Shown one piece after another: positions 22,031 through 29,494 of a stretch of DNA of 64,000 bases; position 1 is the first letter of the stretch, and every line of letters begins with the position of its first letter. The notes beneath the pieces are model-generated. The model made no database searches and had not been told where the DNA came from. It saw only the letters and a program-made list of their open reading frames with translations. This DNA comes from Pseudeuparius sepicola. Its lineage: Eukaryota > Arthropoda > Insecta > Coleoptera > Anthribidae. The translations under genes were made by a program, and so were the position numbers. The DNA lies in NCBI GenBank assembly GCA_963920635.1, contig OY987298.1, positions 110,055,309-110,119,308 on the forward strand. Direction: 5' to 3'.

Positions 22031-23173
22031 ATGTTGTCAGTTCACGGGGAAGGTTTACTAAATTCCTTAATCGACAAATTACCAGTTGAATTGCACCTTC
22101 CTAAATATCAGTTTTGTGGGCCTGGAACTAAGTTAGAGAAACGTCTGACGAGAGGAGATTCTGGTATAAATAAATTGGACGCAGCGTGTAGGACCCACGA
22201 TATTTTGTATTCAAACAGCAAGTTATTAGAAGATCGACACAAGGCTGATTTAGAATTGGAAAATCGTGCTTGGGATCGAGTAAAATCCAAAGACGCTAAA
22301 TTTAGTGAGAAGGCTGCTTCTTGGCTTGTAACAACTGCCATGAAAGTAAAAAGAAAATTGGGTATGGGAGTTAAAAAACGACGACCGATTTCTTTTAGAA
22401 GGGACATCGTAAAAAAAGTGGAAAAAAATCTCAGAAAATCTTTTACTCCTAAGGACTTGAATAACACTCAGAATTTGAAAAAATCGTCATTGGCTGCTGT
22501 AAGAGCTGCCCGTATGATTGTTAAAAAGATTGGAAAAAAGAATTTGAGGATACCGAGGTTGATTCCATTCGAAAGCAAAACTGGCGGATTTCTTCCTCTT
22601 ATTCCTATTCTAGGAGCTCTAGGGGCATTGGGTTCTTTGGCAGGTGGAGCAAGTGCTGTAGCCAAAACCATTTTGGATGTAAATAATGCTAAAAAGAGTG
22701 TGACGAAACAGTCGATGGAACCTGTTGGCAAAAAAGGTTCGGGTCTTTATTTAAGAAGAAATAAACGCGGAGGATTCGGACTATTTTTGAAAAAAAAAAA
22801 ACTCTCATTGAGGCTACCCAACAGACCTTTAACAGATAGAGATTTAATAAAGTTCGCGGCAAAGCTTAACATACCATTTTTTAAAGGCGTATTTATGAGA
22901 GACACGCTACCTAAAAAGGTGAGAAAAAACGAGTCGGTCATTTTAAATTTGGATGTTCAGCGAAATCCGGGAACTCACTGAGTAGCCTATCAGAAAAGAG
23001 GAAATATCGTCAAGTACTTTGACAGTTTTGGTAATTTGAAACCGCCCAAAGAATTGGTTCAGTATTTGGGAAAGAACGTAAAAATAATATATAATAACGA
23101 TTCTTATCAGAATTTTGATGAAATAAATCGCGGGCATTTGTGTCTCGAGTTTCTGTATAAAGGTGACAGTTAA
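22031..23173 (+). pseudogene. Phospholipase A2-like/adenain-like protease fusion, interrupted
   Basis: The first 316 codons (22031-22978) are open. Residues 26-33 (YQFCGPGT) are the calcium loop and residues 53-57 (CRTHD) the catalytic His-Asp of the parvovirus-VP1 type phospholipase A2. A basic linker and a hydrophobic Gly/Ala patch (about 190-215) follow. The C-terminal part is an adenovirus-type cysteine protease: the catalytic His lies in the last three residues (GTH), directly before TGA at 22979-22981. The same frame then stays open to TAA at 23171 and carries the rest of the protease, including the acidic residue (YFDSFG) and the nucleophile Cys (GHLCLEFL). In the family the phospholipase is thought to help membrane crossing and the protease to process capsid proteins. 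As it stands the protease should be inactive. Confidence 0.88.
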
Positions 23174-23185
23174 GACGAGAAGACG

Positions 23186-23908
23186 ATGTCTATGCTTTTC
23201 ACCTTACATGGATTTAGTTCAACGCTGTCTATTGACTTTACCAGTCCTATATATTTAGATGAGGATTATGAGTATGGCTTAGCATTGTTGGGATTTCATT
23301 CGTACAACAGCGTGCCGAATATCGAGAGTGAAGAAGACAAGCTATATCTTGTTGGTAAAAAGGGAGACATAACTATACAAATTCCTACAGGATCGTATGA
23401 AATAGGAGCAATAGAAGAGTGTATAAATAACAGTTTAAAAATTAAATTTGGAAAAAACTTTGTCGAAAAAGATAGAATTATATTAAAACCTAATAACAGC
23501 ACCTTAAAGTGTGAAATTTTTAGTGAAAATTTCGCTATCGATTTCCGAAAAGAAGGTTCTATTGGAAAACTGCTGGGATTCTCCGAGCGTTTGTTAGAAT
23601 CGAACAAATTACACATCTCCGATTTGCCTGTGAATATAGTGAAAGTTAGAACGATACACATAGATTCTAACATAACATCTGGAGCATACTATAAAAATCA
23701 ACCAACACATACCATTTATGAATTTGCTATTGTTGATGATCCTGGGTATGCTATAGACGAAACGCCAAAAAATTTGCTATATATACCAGTGACAAAGCGA
23801 GAGATCTATAACATAACATTAAACATTCTCGATCAGAACTTCAGACCGGTAAATTTTAGAGGCGAGGAAATAATTGTGAGATTAGAATTGAAACGTTTAA
23901 CTCATTAA
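23186..23908 (+). CDS. Minor capsid (penton-like) protein
   Basis: 240 aa, starting 13 bp after the protease frame. It begins MSMLFTLHGFSS and continues YLDEDYEYGLALLGFHSYNS, beta-strand-rich throughout with no membrane segment. Size, position directly before the major capsid gene and this N-terminal region agree with the single-jelly-roll minor capsid protein of arthropod Polintons. The assignment rests on synteny and resemblance, not on a catalytic motif. It would form the pentameric vertices of the predicted icosahedral particle. Confidence 0.75.
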   Translation: MSMLFTLHGFSSTLSIDFTSPIYLDEDYEYGLALLGFHSYNSVPNIESEEDKLYLVGKKGDITIQIPTGSYEIGAIEECINNSLKIKFGKNFVEKDRIILKPNNSTLKCEIFSENFAIDFRKEGSIGKLLGFSERLLESNKLHISDLPVNIVKVRTIHIDSNITSGAYYKNQPTHTIYEFAIVDDPGYAIDETPKNLLYIPVTKREIYNITLNILDQNFRPVNFRGEEIIVRLELKRLTH

Positions 23909-23910
23909 AA

Positions 23911-24147
23911 ATGGTTTTGATTTTTGGGGACGCATATAAGCCTTATAAATTGCAGTCATTTCTCTGTAAAAAGTCATTAACGAAGAAATCGTCGAAGCGT
24001 GCAGATCATTCTAAAAAGTCGTCAATTTTGAAAGGTGCTGGTCGCAACCGTGTACTTACTTTCGAAAATCTTCAGTTTTTAAAATCAATTGGTCAGAATG
24101 TCGTTAACTCCTCAGGTGTTCAATGTGCATCGCAGTCCAAACTATGA
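23911..24147 (+). CDS. Small basic protein of unknown function
   Basis: 78 aa, ATG only 3 bp after the minor capsid stop; its end overlaps the start of the major capsid gene by 50 bp in another frame. Residues 20-45 are Lys/Ser-rich (KKSLTKKSSKRADHSKKSS), followed by TFENLQFLKSIG. A short basic protein at this place could be a DNA-condensing core protein like those of adenoviruses, but I see no motif that proves it. The tail after the FLKSIG segment may be fortuitous. Confidence 0.5.
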   Translation: MVLIFGDAYKPYKLQSFLCKKSLTKKSSKRADHSKKSSILKGAGRNRVLTFENLQFLKSIGQNVVNSSGVQCASQSKL

Positions 24148-25306
24148 TGAATCTATTCAACGCCTGGAAAAACGTACCTACTACCCATTTGTAAAATCTT
24201 TTCGAAACAACGATATTGTGGAAATAACTGTCAATCAGGGAGACGCATGGCTGTTGATGTATGATGCTGTGATTTATGTTAAAGGAAAATTAACCGACAT
24301 GCAAGGGGACTGTAACTTTGTTAACAATGCACCTGCATTTTTCTTTGACTCTGTTTCCTACGAGCTAAATGGCAAAGAAATAGAAACAGTGCGAAATCCT
24401 GGAATTGTGAGCACAATTAGATCATACTTGTGTTATTCTCCTAATGAAGAAAAGTGCATGGCGACAGCCGGTTGGGCTGGAGTTAATAAACATTTTAATG
24501 CAAGCACCGATGGCTCATTTATTTCCAGAATCCCCTTGAATCATTTGTTTGGGATGTTCAATGATTATCAGTTGGCTGTTTGTGGTAAACAAACTGTGAG
24601 ATTGATACGAGCTCGAAATGATAACAACGTTTTATTGCTACCTACTGCAAACGATTCTTGTGAAATATCAATTTCCGATATAGAATTAAAAGTTAAGCAT
24701 ATACAACCGAACGATTTAATTAGACTTAACCTTCTTCAGGCCATGAAAATTGATCGTCCAATTATATTTGCCTTTCGCAAATGGGAACTTCATGAATTGC
24801 CAGCTCTTACTACCGGTGCTCAAAGGGAGATATGGTCTGTAAAGTCATCAAGTGCATTAACCTCTCCTCGATACGTCATCGTGGCATTCCAGACTGACCG
24901 CAATGACAATCCTAAATCCAGTACTGCAGAATTTGATCACATAAATATAACCGATGTGAGATTAATTTTAAACGGCGAATGCTTTCCTTTTGAACGTCTA
25001 AGGTTAGATTTTGATAAAAATAATGTTCAGGAAGCCTATCACAATTACGTGGATTTTTATTCGAGTTATATGAATAAAGATAGACGACCCCTACTTGGCT
25101 ATACGGAATATAAATCGTATGTACCTCTGTTTGTTATCGATTGTTCTCGAAGAAATGAGTCTATAAAAATAAACACTGTTGACGTTAAGTTAGACATAGA
25201 AAGCAATAAAGGATTTCCAGCCAAAACTCGAGCCTACTGCACAATTATACATGATTGTACTATGGAGTATTTACCACTAAGTGAAATTGTGAGAGATGTA
25301 ATGTAA
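24098..25306 (+). CDS. Major capsid protein, double jelly-roll
   Basis: 402 aa from ATG 24098 (MSLTPQVFNVHRSPNYDES). The frame is open a little further upstream but only through TTG. It shows the pattern of Polinton major capsid proteins: a strand-rich N-terminal roll with NDIVEITVNQGDAWLLMYDA and FFFDSVSYELNGKEIE, a helical stretch (GIVSTIRSYLCY), and a second roll with LMKIDRPIIFAF-like strands and a final YCTIIHDCTMEYLPLS. No signal peptide or membrane segment. The protein is expected to trimerise and build an icosahedral shell. The frame is intact. Confidence 0.88.
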   Translation: MSLTPQVFNVHRSPNYDESIQRLEKRTYYPFVKSFRNNDIVEITVNQGDAWLLMYDAVIYVKGKLTDMQGDCNFVNNAPAFFFDSVSYELNGKEIETVRNPGIVSTIRSYLCYSPNEEKCMATAGWAGVNKHFNASTDGSFISRIPLNHLFGMFNDYQLAVCGKQTVRLIRARNDNNVLLLPTANDSCEISISDIELKVKHIQPNDLIRLNLLQAMKIDRPIIFAFRKWELHELPALTTGAQREIWSVKSSSALTSPRYVIVAFQTDRNDNPKSSTAEFDHINITDVRLILNGECFPFERLRLDFDKNNVQEAYHNYVDFYSSYMNKDRRPLLGYTEYKSYVPLFVIDCSRRNESIKINTVDVKLDIESNKGFPAKTRAYCTIIHDCTMEYLPLSEIVRDVM

Positions 25307-25345
25307 ATTAAGAACAATTAGTCAAATCCAACAGTCCTGTCCAAG

Positions 25346-25774
25346 ATGTTATTGAGAGCGGGTCACATTACATTGCTAGCAATAATTAATAATGTGTTCT
25401 ATATTCACAATGAGCTAAATCAGACTAACATCTCTGTTTGTGGAAGCAATGATAAATGCTCACCATTTATTTCTATTGGAAGTGCAATTTCAATGGCTAT
25501 CCTTCCGAAAAATTCGACGCAATTTAAATTTCATTTTAAATTTAAAAACCATACGATTGGTGAAACTAGATGGAGGAAAATTTCTGAAGTTACAAATACT
25601 ACAAAAAGTACCCCGACTGCACCTAAATTAACCCCCGAACAAAAGGAATATAATATGGAAATTACTCTTGTTCCTCTGGTTTATTACATTACGGTGTGCT
25701 CATCGCTGTTAGTAACAAAACTCATGATTAAAATAGTACTTACACAAAGAGAGAGATGGGAGATATGGAACTGA
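25346..25774 (+). CDS. Predicted single-pass membrane glycoprotein
   Basis: 142 aa, ATG 40 bp after the capsid gene. The N-terminus (MLLRAGHITLLAIINNVFYI) is signal-like. The ectodomain has potential N-glycosylation sites (NQT, NIS, NST, NHT, NTT) and two cysteines. Near the C-terminus a hydrophobic stretch of about 22 residues (ITLVPLVYYITVCSSLLV) is followed by a short charged tail, giving a type I topology. Its position in the structural block suggests a virion or entry-related role, but no sequence family is recognised. AT-rich composition can mimic hydrophobic segments, so confidence is moderate. Confidence 0.55.
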   Translation: MLLRAGHITLLAIINNVFYIHNELNQTNISVCGSNDKCSPFISIGSAISMAILPKNSTQFKFHFKFKNHTIGETRWRKISEVTNTTKSTPTAPKLTPEQKEYNMEITLVPLVYYITVCSSLLVTKLMIKIVLTQRERWEIWN

Positions 25775-26010
25775 AAATTTGGAGCACTCCAAAGGCAAAT
25801 GATCTAAAGGCAAAGGCAAATGATTCAAAGGCAAAGGCAAATGATCGGAAGGCAAATGATTCGAAGGCAAAGGCAAATGATCCAAAGGCAAAGGCAAATG
25901 ATCGGAAGGCAAAGGCAAATGATCCGAAGGCAAAGGCAAATGATCGGAAGGCAAAGGCAAATGATCCGAAGGCAAGTGATCCGAAGGCAAATGATCCAAA
26001 GGCAAATTAA
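25756..26010 (+). CDS. KAND-repeat low-complexity protein (uncertain)
   Basis: 84 aa. The ATG overlaps the end of the previous gene by 19 bp. After MGDMELKIWSTP almost the whole protein is a Lys/Ala/Asn/Asp array (KANDxKA). The DNA is a tandem array of 12- and 18-bp units (AAGGCAAATGATCCG and AAGGCAAAGGCAAATGAT), all multiples of three, which leaves two frames on each strand open. A real, highly charged repeat protein and a silent minisatellite are both possible. The array ends just before AATAAAG at 26051. Confidence 0.4.
   Translation: MGDMELKIWSTPKANDLKAKANDSKAKANDRKANDSKAKANDPKAKANDRKAKANDPKAKANDRKAKANDPKASDPKANDPKAN
25787..26010. repeat. Minisatellite, 12/18-bp units
   Basis: About 14 degenerate units built on AAGGCAAA(GGCAAA)TGATCCG. 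Variation is mostly CCG/CGG/TCG at one codon. Unit lengths keep the reading frame. Confidence 0.9.
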
Positions 26011-26102
26011 AAATATAGTATGAATGTATTGTAACAATGTGTTAGTATATAATAAAGATAAAATTAAGTATAATTGTCAGTGTTTTATTCCCCACCTACG
26101 TG

Positions 26103-27005
26103 ATGTATATGTGTGATATTTGCGGTACAACATTTTGTAGATCGGATAGTTTTACAAGACACAATAATATTCACAGAACTATTATTTTTATGTGTGAATT
26201 CTGTAGTAAAACGTTTTCGAGAAAAGATAACTTAAAAACTCATAAAAGAATCTACCAACTTCAAAACGACTTAGTTGTTAGCGAGGTCGTTGGATACAAC
26301 GATTCGAAAGACGCGATGCAAATCCATCAGCAGACAGTTTCACTTCCAGTAGAAAACCTAGATATTGTGCAAGAAAGTAGTGCTAAATCTAAACACGGTG
26401 TACTGTTTCCAAACTCATTTAGGGCAATTTTTTGTGGACCTAGCGGATGTGGAAAAACCAACGCTTTACTTAGTTTAATATTTAATGAAAACGGACTAAA
26501 ATTCGAGAATATTTACTTGTACAGTAAGTCACTGTACCAACCCAAGTATCAGTTATTGCAAGACGTGCTTAAACAAGTTAGTGGCGTTGGATATTTTCCC
26601 TTTAACTCAAACGATGATGTAATTGGTCCATCAGAGGCTAGAGAAAATTCGGTTTTCATATTTGATGACGTGGCTTGCGATAAACAAGATAAAATTAGAG
26701 AATTTTATTCAATGGGACGTCATAAATCTATAGATGTTGTCTATCTTTGTCAGACATATTCTAAAATTCCTAAGCAATTAATACGAGACAATTGTAACAT
26801 GATTATTCTGTTCAAACAGGATGACGTTAATCTGAAGCATGTCTATGATGAACATGTGTCACCAGATATCACCTACGAGCAGTTTAAAAACCTTTGCTCA
26901 TTTTGTTGGAATGGTAGTGTTTTTGGAACATTAGTGATAGCCAAAGACTTTAGTTTAGATAATGGGCGATACAGAAAAGGATTTGATAGCTATATAAAAC
27001 TCTAG
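26103..27005 (+). CDS. DNA-packaging ATPase (FtsK-HerA type) with N-terminal zinc fingers
   Basis: 300 aa from ATG 26103. Residues about 4-24 form a C2H2 finger (CDICGTTFCRSDSFTRHNNIH); about 32-52 form a second (CEFCSKTF...THKRIY) whose last ligand position is Tyr instead of His. The ATPase follows: Walker A GPSGCGKT (about 112-119), Walker B VFIFDDV (about 184-190), and a QTYSKIPKQLIRDN segment with the sensor/arginine region. It would pump DNA into the procapsid. It starts 93 bp after the KAND array and ends 29 bp before the next gene. Zinc fingers fused in front of the ATPase are noteworthy and may bind the genome ends; that role is inferred. Confidence 0.9.
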   Translation: MYMCDICGTTFCRSDSFTRHNNIHRTIIFMCEFCSKTFSRKDNLKTHKRIYQLQNDLVVSEVVGYNDSKDAMQIHQQTVSLPVENLDIVQESSAKSKHGVLFPNSFRAIFCGPSGCGKTNALLSLIFNENGLKFENIYLYSKSLYQPKYQLLQDVLKQVSGVGYFPFNSNDDVIGPSEARENSVFIFDDVACDKQDKIREFYSMGRHKSIDVVYLCQTYSKIPKQLIRDNCNMIILFKQDDVNLKHVYDEHVSPDITYEQFKNLCSFCWNGSVFGTLVIAKDFSLDNGRYRKGFDSYIKL

Positions 27006-27033
27006 TGACTCGGTATCTTTATTAGTAGCCAAC

Positions 27034-27552
27034 ATGCCCTTGACATCACAAGAACAAATTCAGAGAGCACAGCGTGCTAAAAAAATTAAAGAGCTAACTA
27101 GATCTATTAGAAGAAAATATGCTGCGTTAAAAACGGGTAAATCTGAGATGGATGAGACTTTAGATAAGATATTCAAGCCCGTAAAAGATTCTCTAAGCGA
27201 AATAAAAAATAATATGAAAGTTAAGGTAGGATCAAAGCAACAAACTGCAATTCGGATAAAACCTAAGATAGAATTATTTACTAGTACGCCAAGTAAAAAG
27301 TTACCGTCTGAAATATCGGGAGAAAATACATTACCTACAACGGTCTTAGAATCATCTCAAGTAACTGAATACGATGATGATGTTGAAGATGACGCAGATT
27401 ATGGTTATCCTGAAACGGCCTTACCATACATTCAAAATTTCATCTCAAAATCTGCTGATATTGATAATACTTATGGTCCTAAACTTGATCGCAGTACCTA
27501 CACATGGACCTTAGGAAATAAACATATCCTTTGTCCCAAAACCAAAAATTGA
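27034..27552 (+). CDS. Polinton protein of unknown function, coiled coil
   Basis: 172 aa, 29 bp after the ATPase. Residues 1-60 are strongly basic and helical (QEQIQRAQRAKKIKELTRSI, KYAALKTGKSEMDE). A low-complexity linker and an acidic stretch (YDDDVEDDADYG) follow, then a C-terminal NTYGPKLDRSTYTWTLGNK. The position is reproducibly occupied by such a protein in arthropod Polintons. The tail after TLGNK looks truncated: the next segment lies in the -1 frame (27531-27812) without a start codon. No function known. Confidence 0.68.
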   Translation: MPLTSQEQIQRAQRAKKIKELTRSIRRKYAALKTGKSEMDETLDKIFKPVKDSLSEIKNNMKVKVGSKQQTAIRIKPKIELFTSTPSKKLPSEISGENTLPTTVLESSQVTEYDDDVEDDADYGYPETALPYIQNFISKSADIDNTYGPKLDRSTYTWTLGNKHILCPKTKN

Positions 27553-27812
27553 ATAGCGATGCTTCAGCTATTTCATTTCAATATAATAAAGATAACGAAA
27601 AGCTTAGAAATATATTAGATGAGCGTCATAACTTTTTATTACGGTCAGTAAACGACTTTAAAAATAACGTTTCCCAGCAAATACAGGATTTTAAAGAGTT
27701 GTTAGAATTAAATACTGTTGCTTTGCAAACTGCCATAGAGAAAATAACACAAGAGCAGGATGTGATTAAAGAACAACTGAAATTGGATAAACAAAAGAGC
27801 GGTGTAAAGTAA
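27531..27812 (+). CDS. Coiled-coil frame lacking an ATG
   Basis: 93 codons open from TTG 27531, with no internal ATG. The protein is helical with heptad spacing (LLRSVNDFKNNVSQQIQDF, LELNTVALQTAIEKI). It overlaps the end of the previous gene by 22 bp in the -1 frame, around an A-rich stretch (CCCAAAACCAAAAATTG). It could be the displaced C-terminal half of the previous protein after a one-base indel, a ribosomal frameshift product, or a gene started at a non-ATG codon. No family recognised. It ends 33 bp before the integrase. Confidence 0.4.
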   Translation: MSQNQKLNSDASAISFQYNKDNEKLRNILDERHNFLLRSVNDFKNNVSQQIQDFKELLELNTVALQTAIEKITQEQDVIKEQLKLDKQKSGVK

Positions 27813-27845
27813 TTTCATTTTAAGTTGGAATTGAGCAGTTGAACA

Positions 27846-28790
27846 ATGAATTTCGGTCATAGTGATGAAAAAGTTCGGTTAGTTAGGGAACTCCATAAAC
27901 CAGCTCGAAAAAATTATCCTCGACGTCGAACTATTATCAAAGGCTTAGATGATCTTTGGCAAGCCGATCTTGCTCAGTTAGATCAATATGCTTACTGTAA
28001 TAGAGGTAATAAATTCATATTAGTTGTAATTGACTCTTTCTCCAAATATGTCTGGTGTAGACCGCTACAATCCAAGTCTGGAGCAGATGTTACAAAGGCT
28101 TTTAAAGATATTTTAAAAAACAGTGGGGGACGCAAGCCTCACAATTTACAAACCGATCAGGGCAAAGAATTTTACAACTCTGAATTCCAGAAATTGATGA
28201 AAACTTTTCAAATTAATCACTACAGTACATTTACCGACAAAAAGGCAGCTATAGTGGAAAGAGTAATACGAACTTTGAAAGAAAAATTATTCAAGTATTT
28301 CAGTCTAAATGGAAAATATAGGTGGATTGATATTTTGCCTACTGTAGTAAATGAGTACAATAATAGGAAACATAGAACGATACAAATGAAGCCTGGTGAA
28401 GTTAACAAAAACAACGAGCAACATTTAGTCACCAATGTGTACAACAGTCACTTAAAAGTTTTCAAAACTCGTAAATTTAGGAAGGGTGACATTGTGAGAA
28501 TAAGTAAAGCTAGACATGTATTTGACAAGGGATATCGACCTAATTGGACAACGGAGTTGTTCAAAATAATCAAAGTACAACACACCAATCCTCCCACATA
28601 TTTGTTAGAAGATTTACGTGGAAGAGCTATAAAGGGTGGTTTTTATAATGAAGAATTGCAAAAAGTGGCAAATCCTGACATCTATTTGGTGGAAAAAGTG
28701 CTTCAAAGGAGGAGGGGGAAAGTTCTTGTGCGATGGCTCGGGTTAGATAAAAGCCACGACTCGTGGATAAGCGAAACAAACATTGTGTAG
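27846..28790 (+). CDS. Polinton integrase with C-terminal chromodomain
   Basis: 314 aa from ATG 27846. The retroviral-type core has D41 (LWQADLAQL), D105 (LQTDQGKEF) and E139 (AAIVERVIRTLKEK), the D,D-35-E triad. A beta-rich DNA-binding region (KFRKGDIVRIS) and a chromodomain at about residues 276-312 (YLVEKVLQRRRGKVLVRWLG, then SWISETNI) follow. It would join the linear element to host DNA and make the 6-bp duplication; the chromodomain could bias insertion to modified histones. The frame is intact, consistent with the clean duplication. Confidence 0.95.
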   Translation: MNFGHSDEKVRLVRELHKPARKNYPRRRTIIKGLDDLWQADLAQLDQYAYCNRGNKFILVVIDSFSKYVWCRPLQSKSGADVTKAFKDILKNSGGRKPHNLQTDQGKEFYNSEFQKLMKTFQINHYSTFTDKKAAIVERVIRTLKEKLFKYFSLNGKYRWIDILPTVVNEYNNRKHRTIQMKPGEVNKNNEQHLVTNVYNSHLKVFKTRKFRKGDIVRISKARHVFDKGYRPNWTTELFKIIKVQHTNPPTYLLEDLRGRAIKGGFYNEELQKVANPDIYLVEKVLQRRRGKVLVRWLGLDKSHDSWISETNIV

Positions 28791-28815
28791 TTCTCTCGGT
28801 GAACGAACCGCCAAA

Positions 28816-29451
28816 ATGTCTGACAGTGGTTACGAATCCGATGTAAGCAGCAGTGAAAATGATATTGTAGAAGATTCTTTGCTTTTGGCAGCATGTTTTC
28901 CGATCAAATCAACTAATGGATTATTCATTCATACAGGGTTGAGTCTCAAGAAATATTTTGAGCCAGCAGTAATCATCACATACCTTTGTCATGATCGGAG
29001 AGTAATTTCCTTGAACTACTCTGAATGGAATAAATTATTGGAACATGTATGTGAATTTATTAATAATGGTGGAGCTCCAATGTTTGCCAGATTCGACTCA
29101 CGTATGGTTCTAAGTACGGTGATTGACGCCGATGGAAATCAGCACGTGTCGCTTAGAAAAAATAATCTGTATGTTTATTTTACCGAGGCAGATATTTTTG
29201 AATTGTTAAACGTTAGCATAAGTGCATCTTTGAGATTTGGCTTTTTGCTCCGCTTTGATTTTTATGATTTCTATTGTAATTTCTTAGATAAAGTCAATCA
29301 TCTAGTAGTAAGTAGTAACTTAAATGAAACAGACATTATATTAATATTATGTAATATTACATTTAGTATAGAAACCTTTTGTATTTTTGAACTCTTCTGT
29401 TTTTACAAAGAGTTTCTGTTGGCTGATTTGTATAGAAGAAGGTTGGTTTAA
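28816..29451 (+). CDS. Polinton protein of unknown function, possible PC4-like fold
   Basis: 211 aa from ATG 28816 (MSDSGYESDVSSSEND); the frame is open further upstream only through TTG. An acidic Ser-rich N-terminus precedes a globular part with RRVISLNYSEWNKLLEHVCE, which recalls the signature of the single-stranded-DNA-binding coactivator PC4, and LRKNNLYVYFTEADIF. The C-terminal 80 residues are aromatic and hydrophobic (DFYDFYCNFLDKV, ILCNITFSIETFCIF). The PC4 resemblance is weak. Its stop codon overlaps the poly(A) signal AATAAA. Last gene of the rightward block. Confidence 0.55.
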   Translation: MSDSGYESDVSSSENDIVEDSLLLAACFPIKSTNGLFIHTGLSLKKYFEPAVIITYLCHDRRVISLNYSEWNKLLEHVCEFINNGGAPMFARFDSRMVLSTVIDADGNQHVSLRKNNLYVYFTEADIFELLNVSISASLRFGFLLRFDFYDFYCNFLDKVNHLVVSSNLNETDIILILCNITFSIETFCIFELFCFYKEFLLADLYRRRLV

Positions 29452-29485
29452 TAAAACAACGTTCTACAAATATGGGTTTTTTATT
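29449..29485. terminator. Back-to-back poly(A) signals between convergent genes
   Basis: The plus-strand AATAAA at 29450-29455 overlaps the stop of the upstream gene, and the minus-strand AATAAA (TTTATT at 29480-29485) lies 10 bp before the PolB stop. Both transcription units end within 43 bp. Confidence 0.75.
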
Positions 29486-29494
29486 TTTACATCC

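Noticed and set aside
25709..26037. Minus-strand frames across the KAND array
   Set aside because: Explained by three-base periodicity of the repeat.
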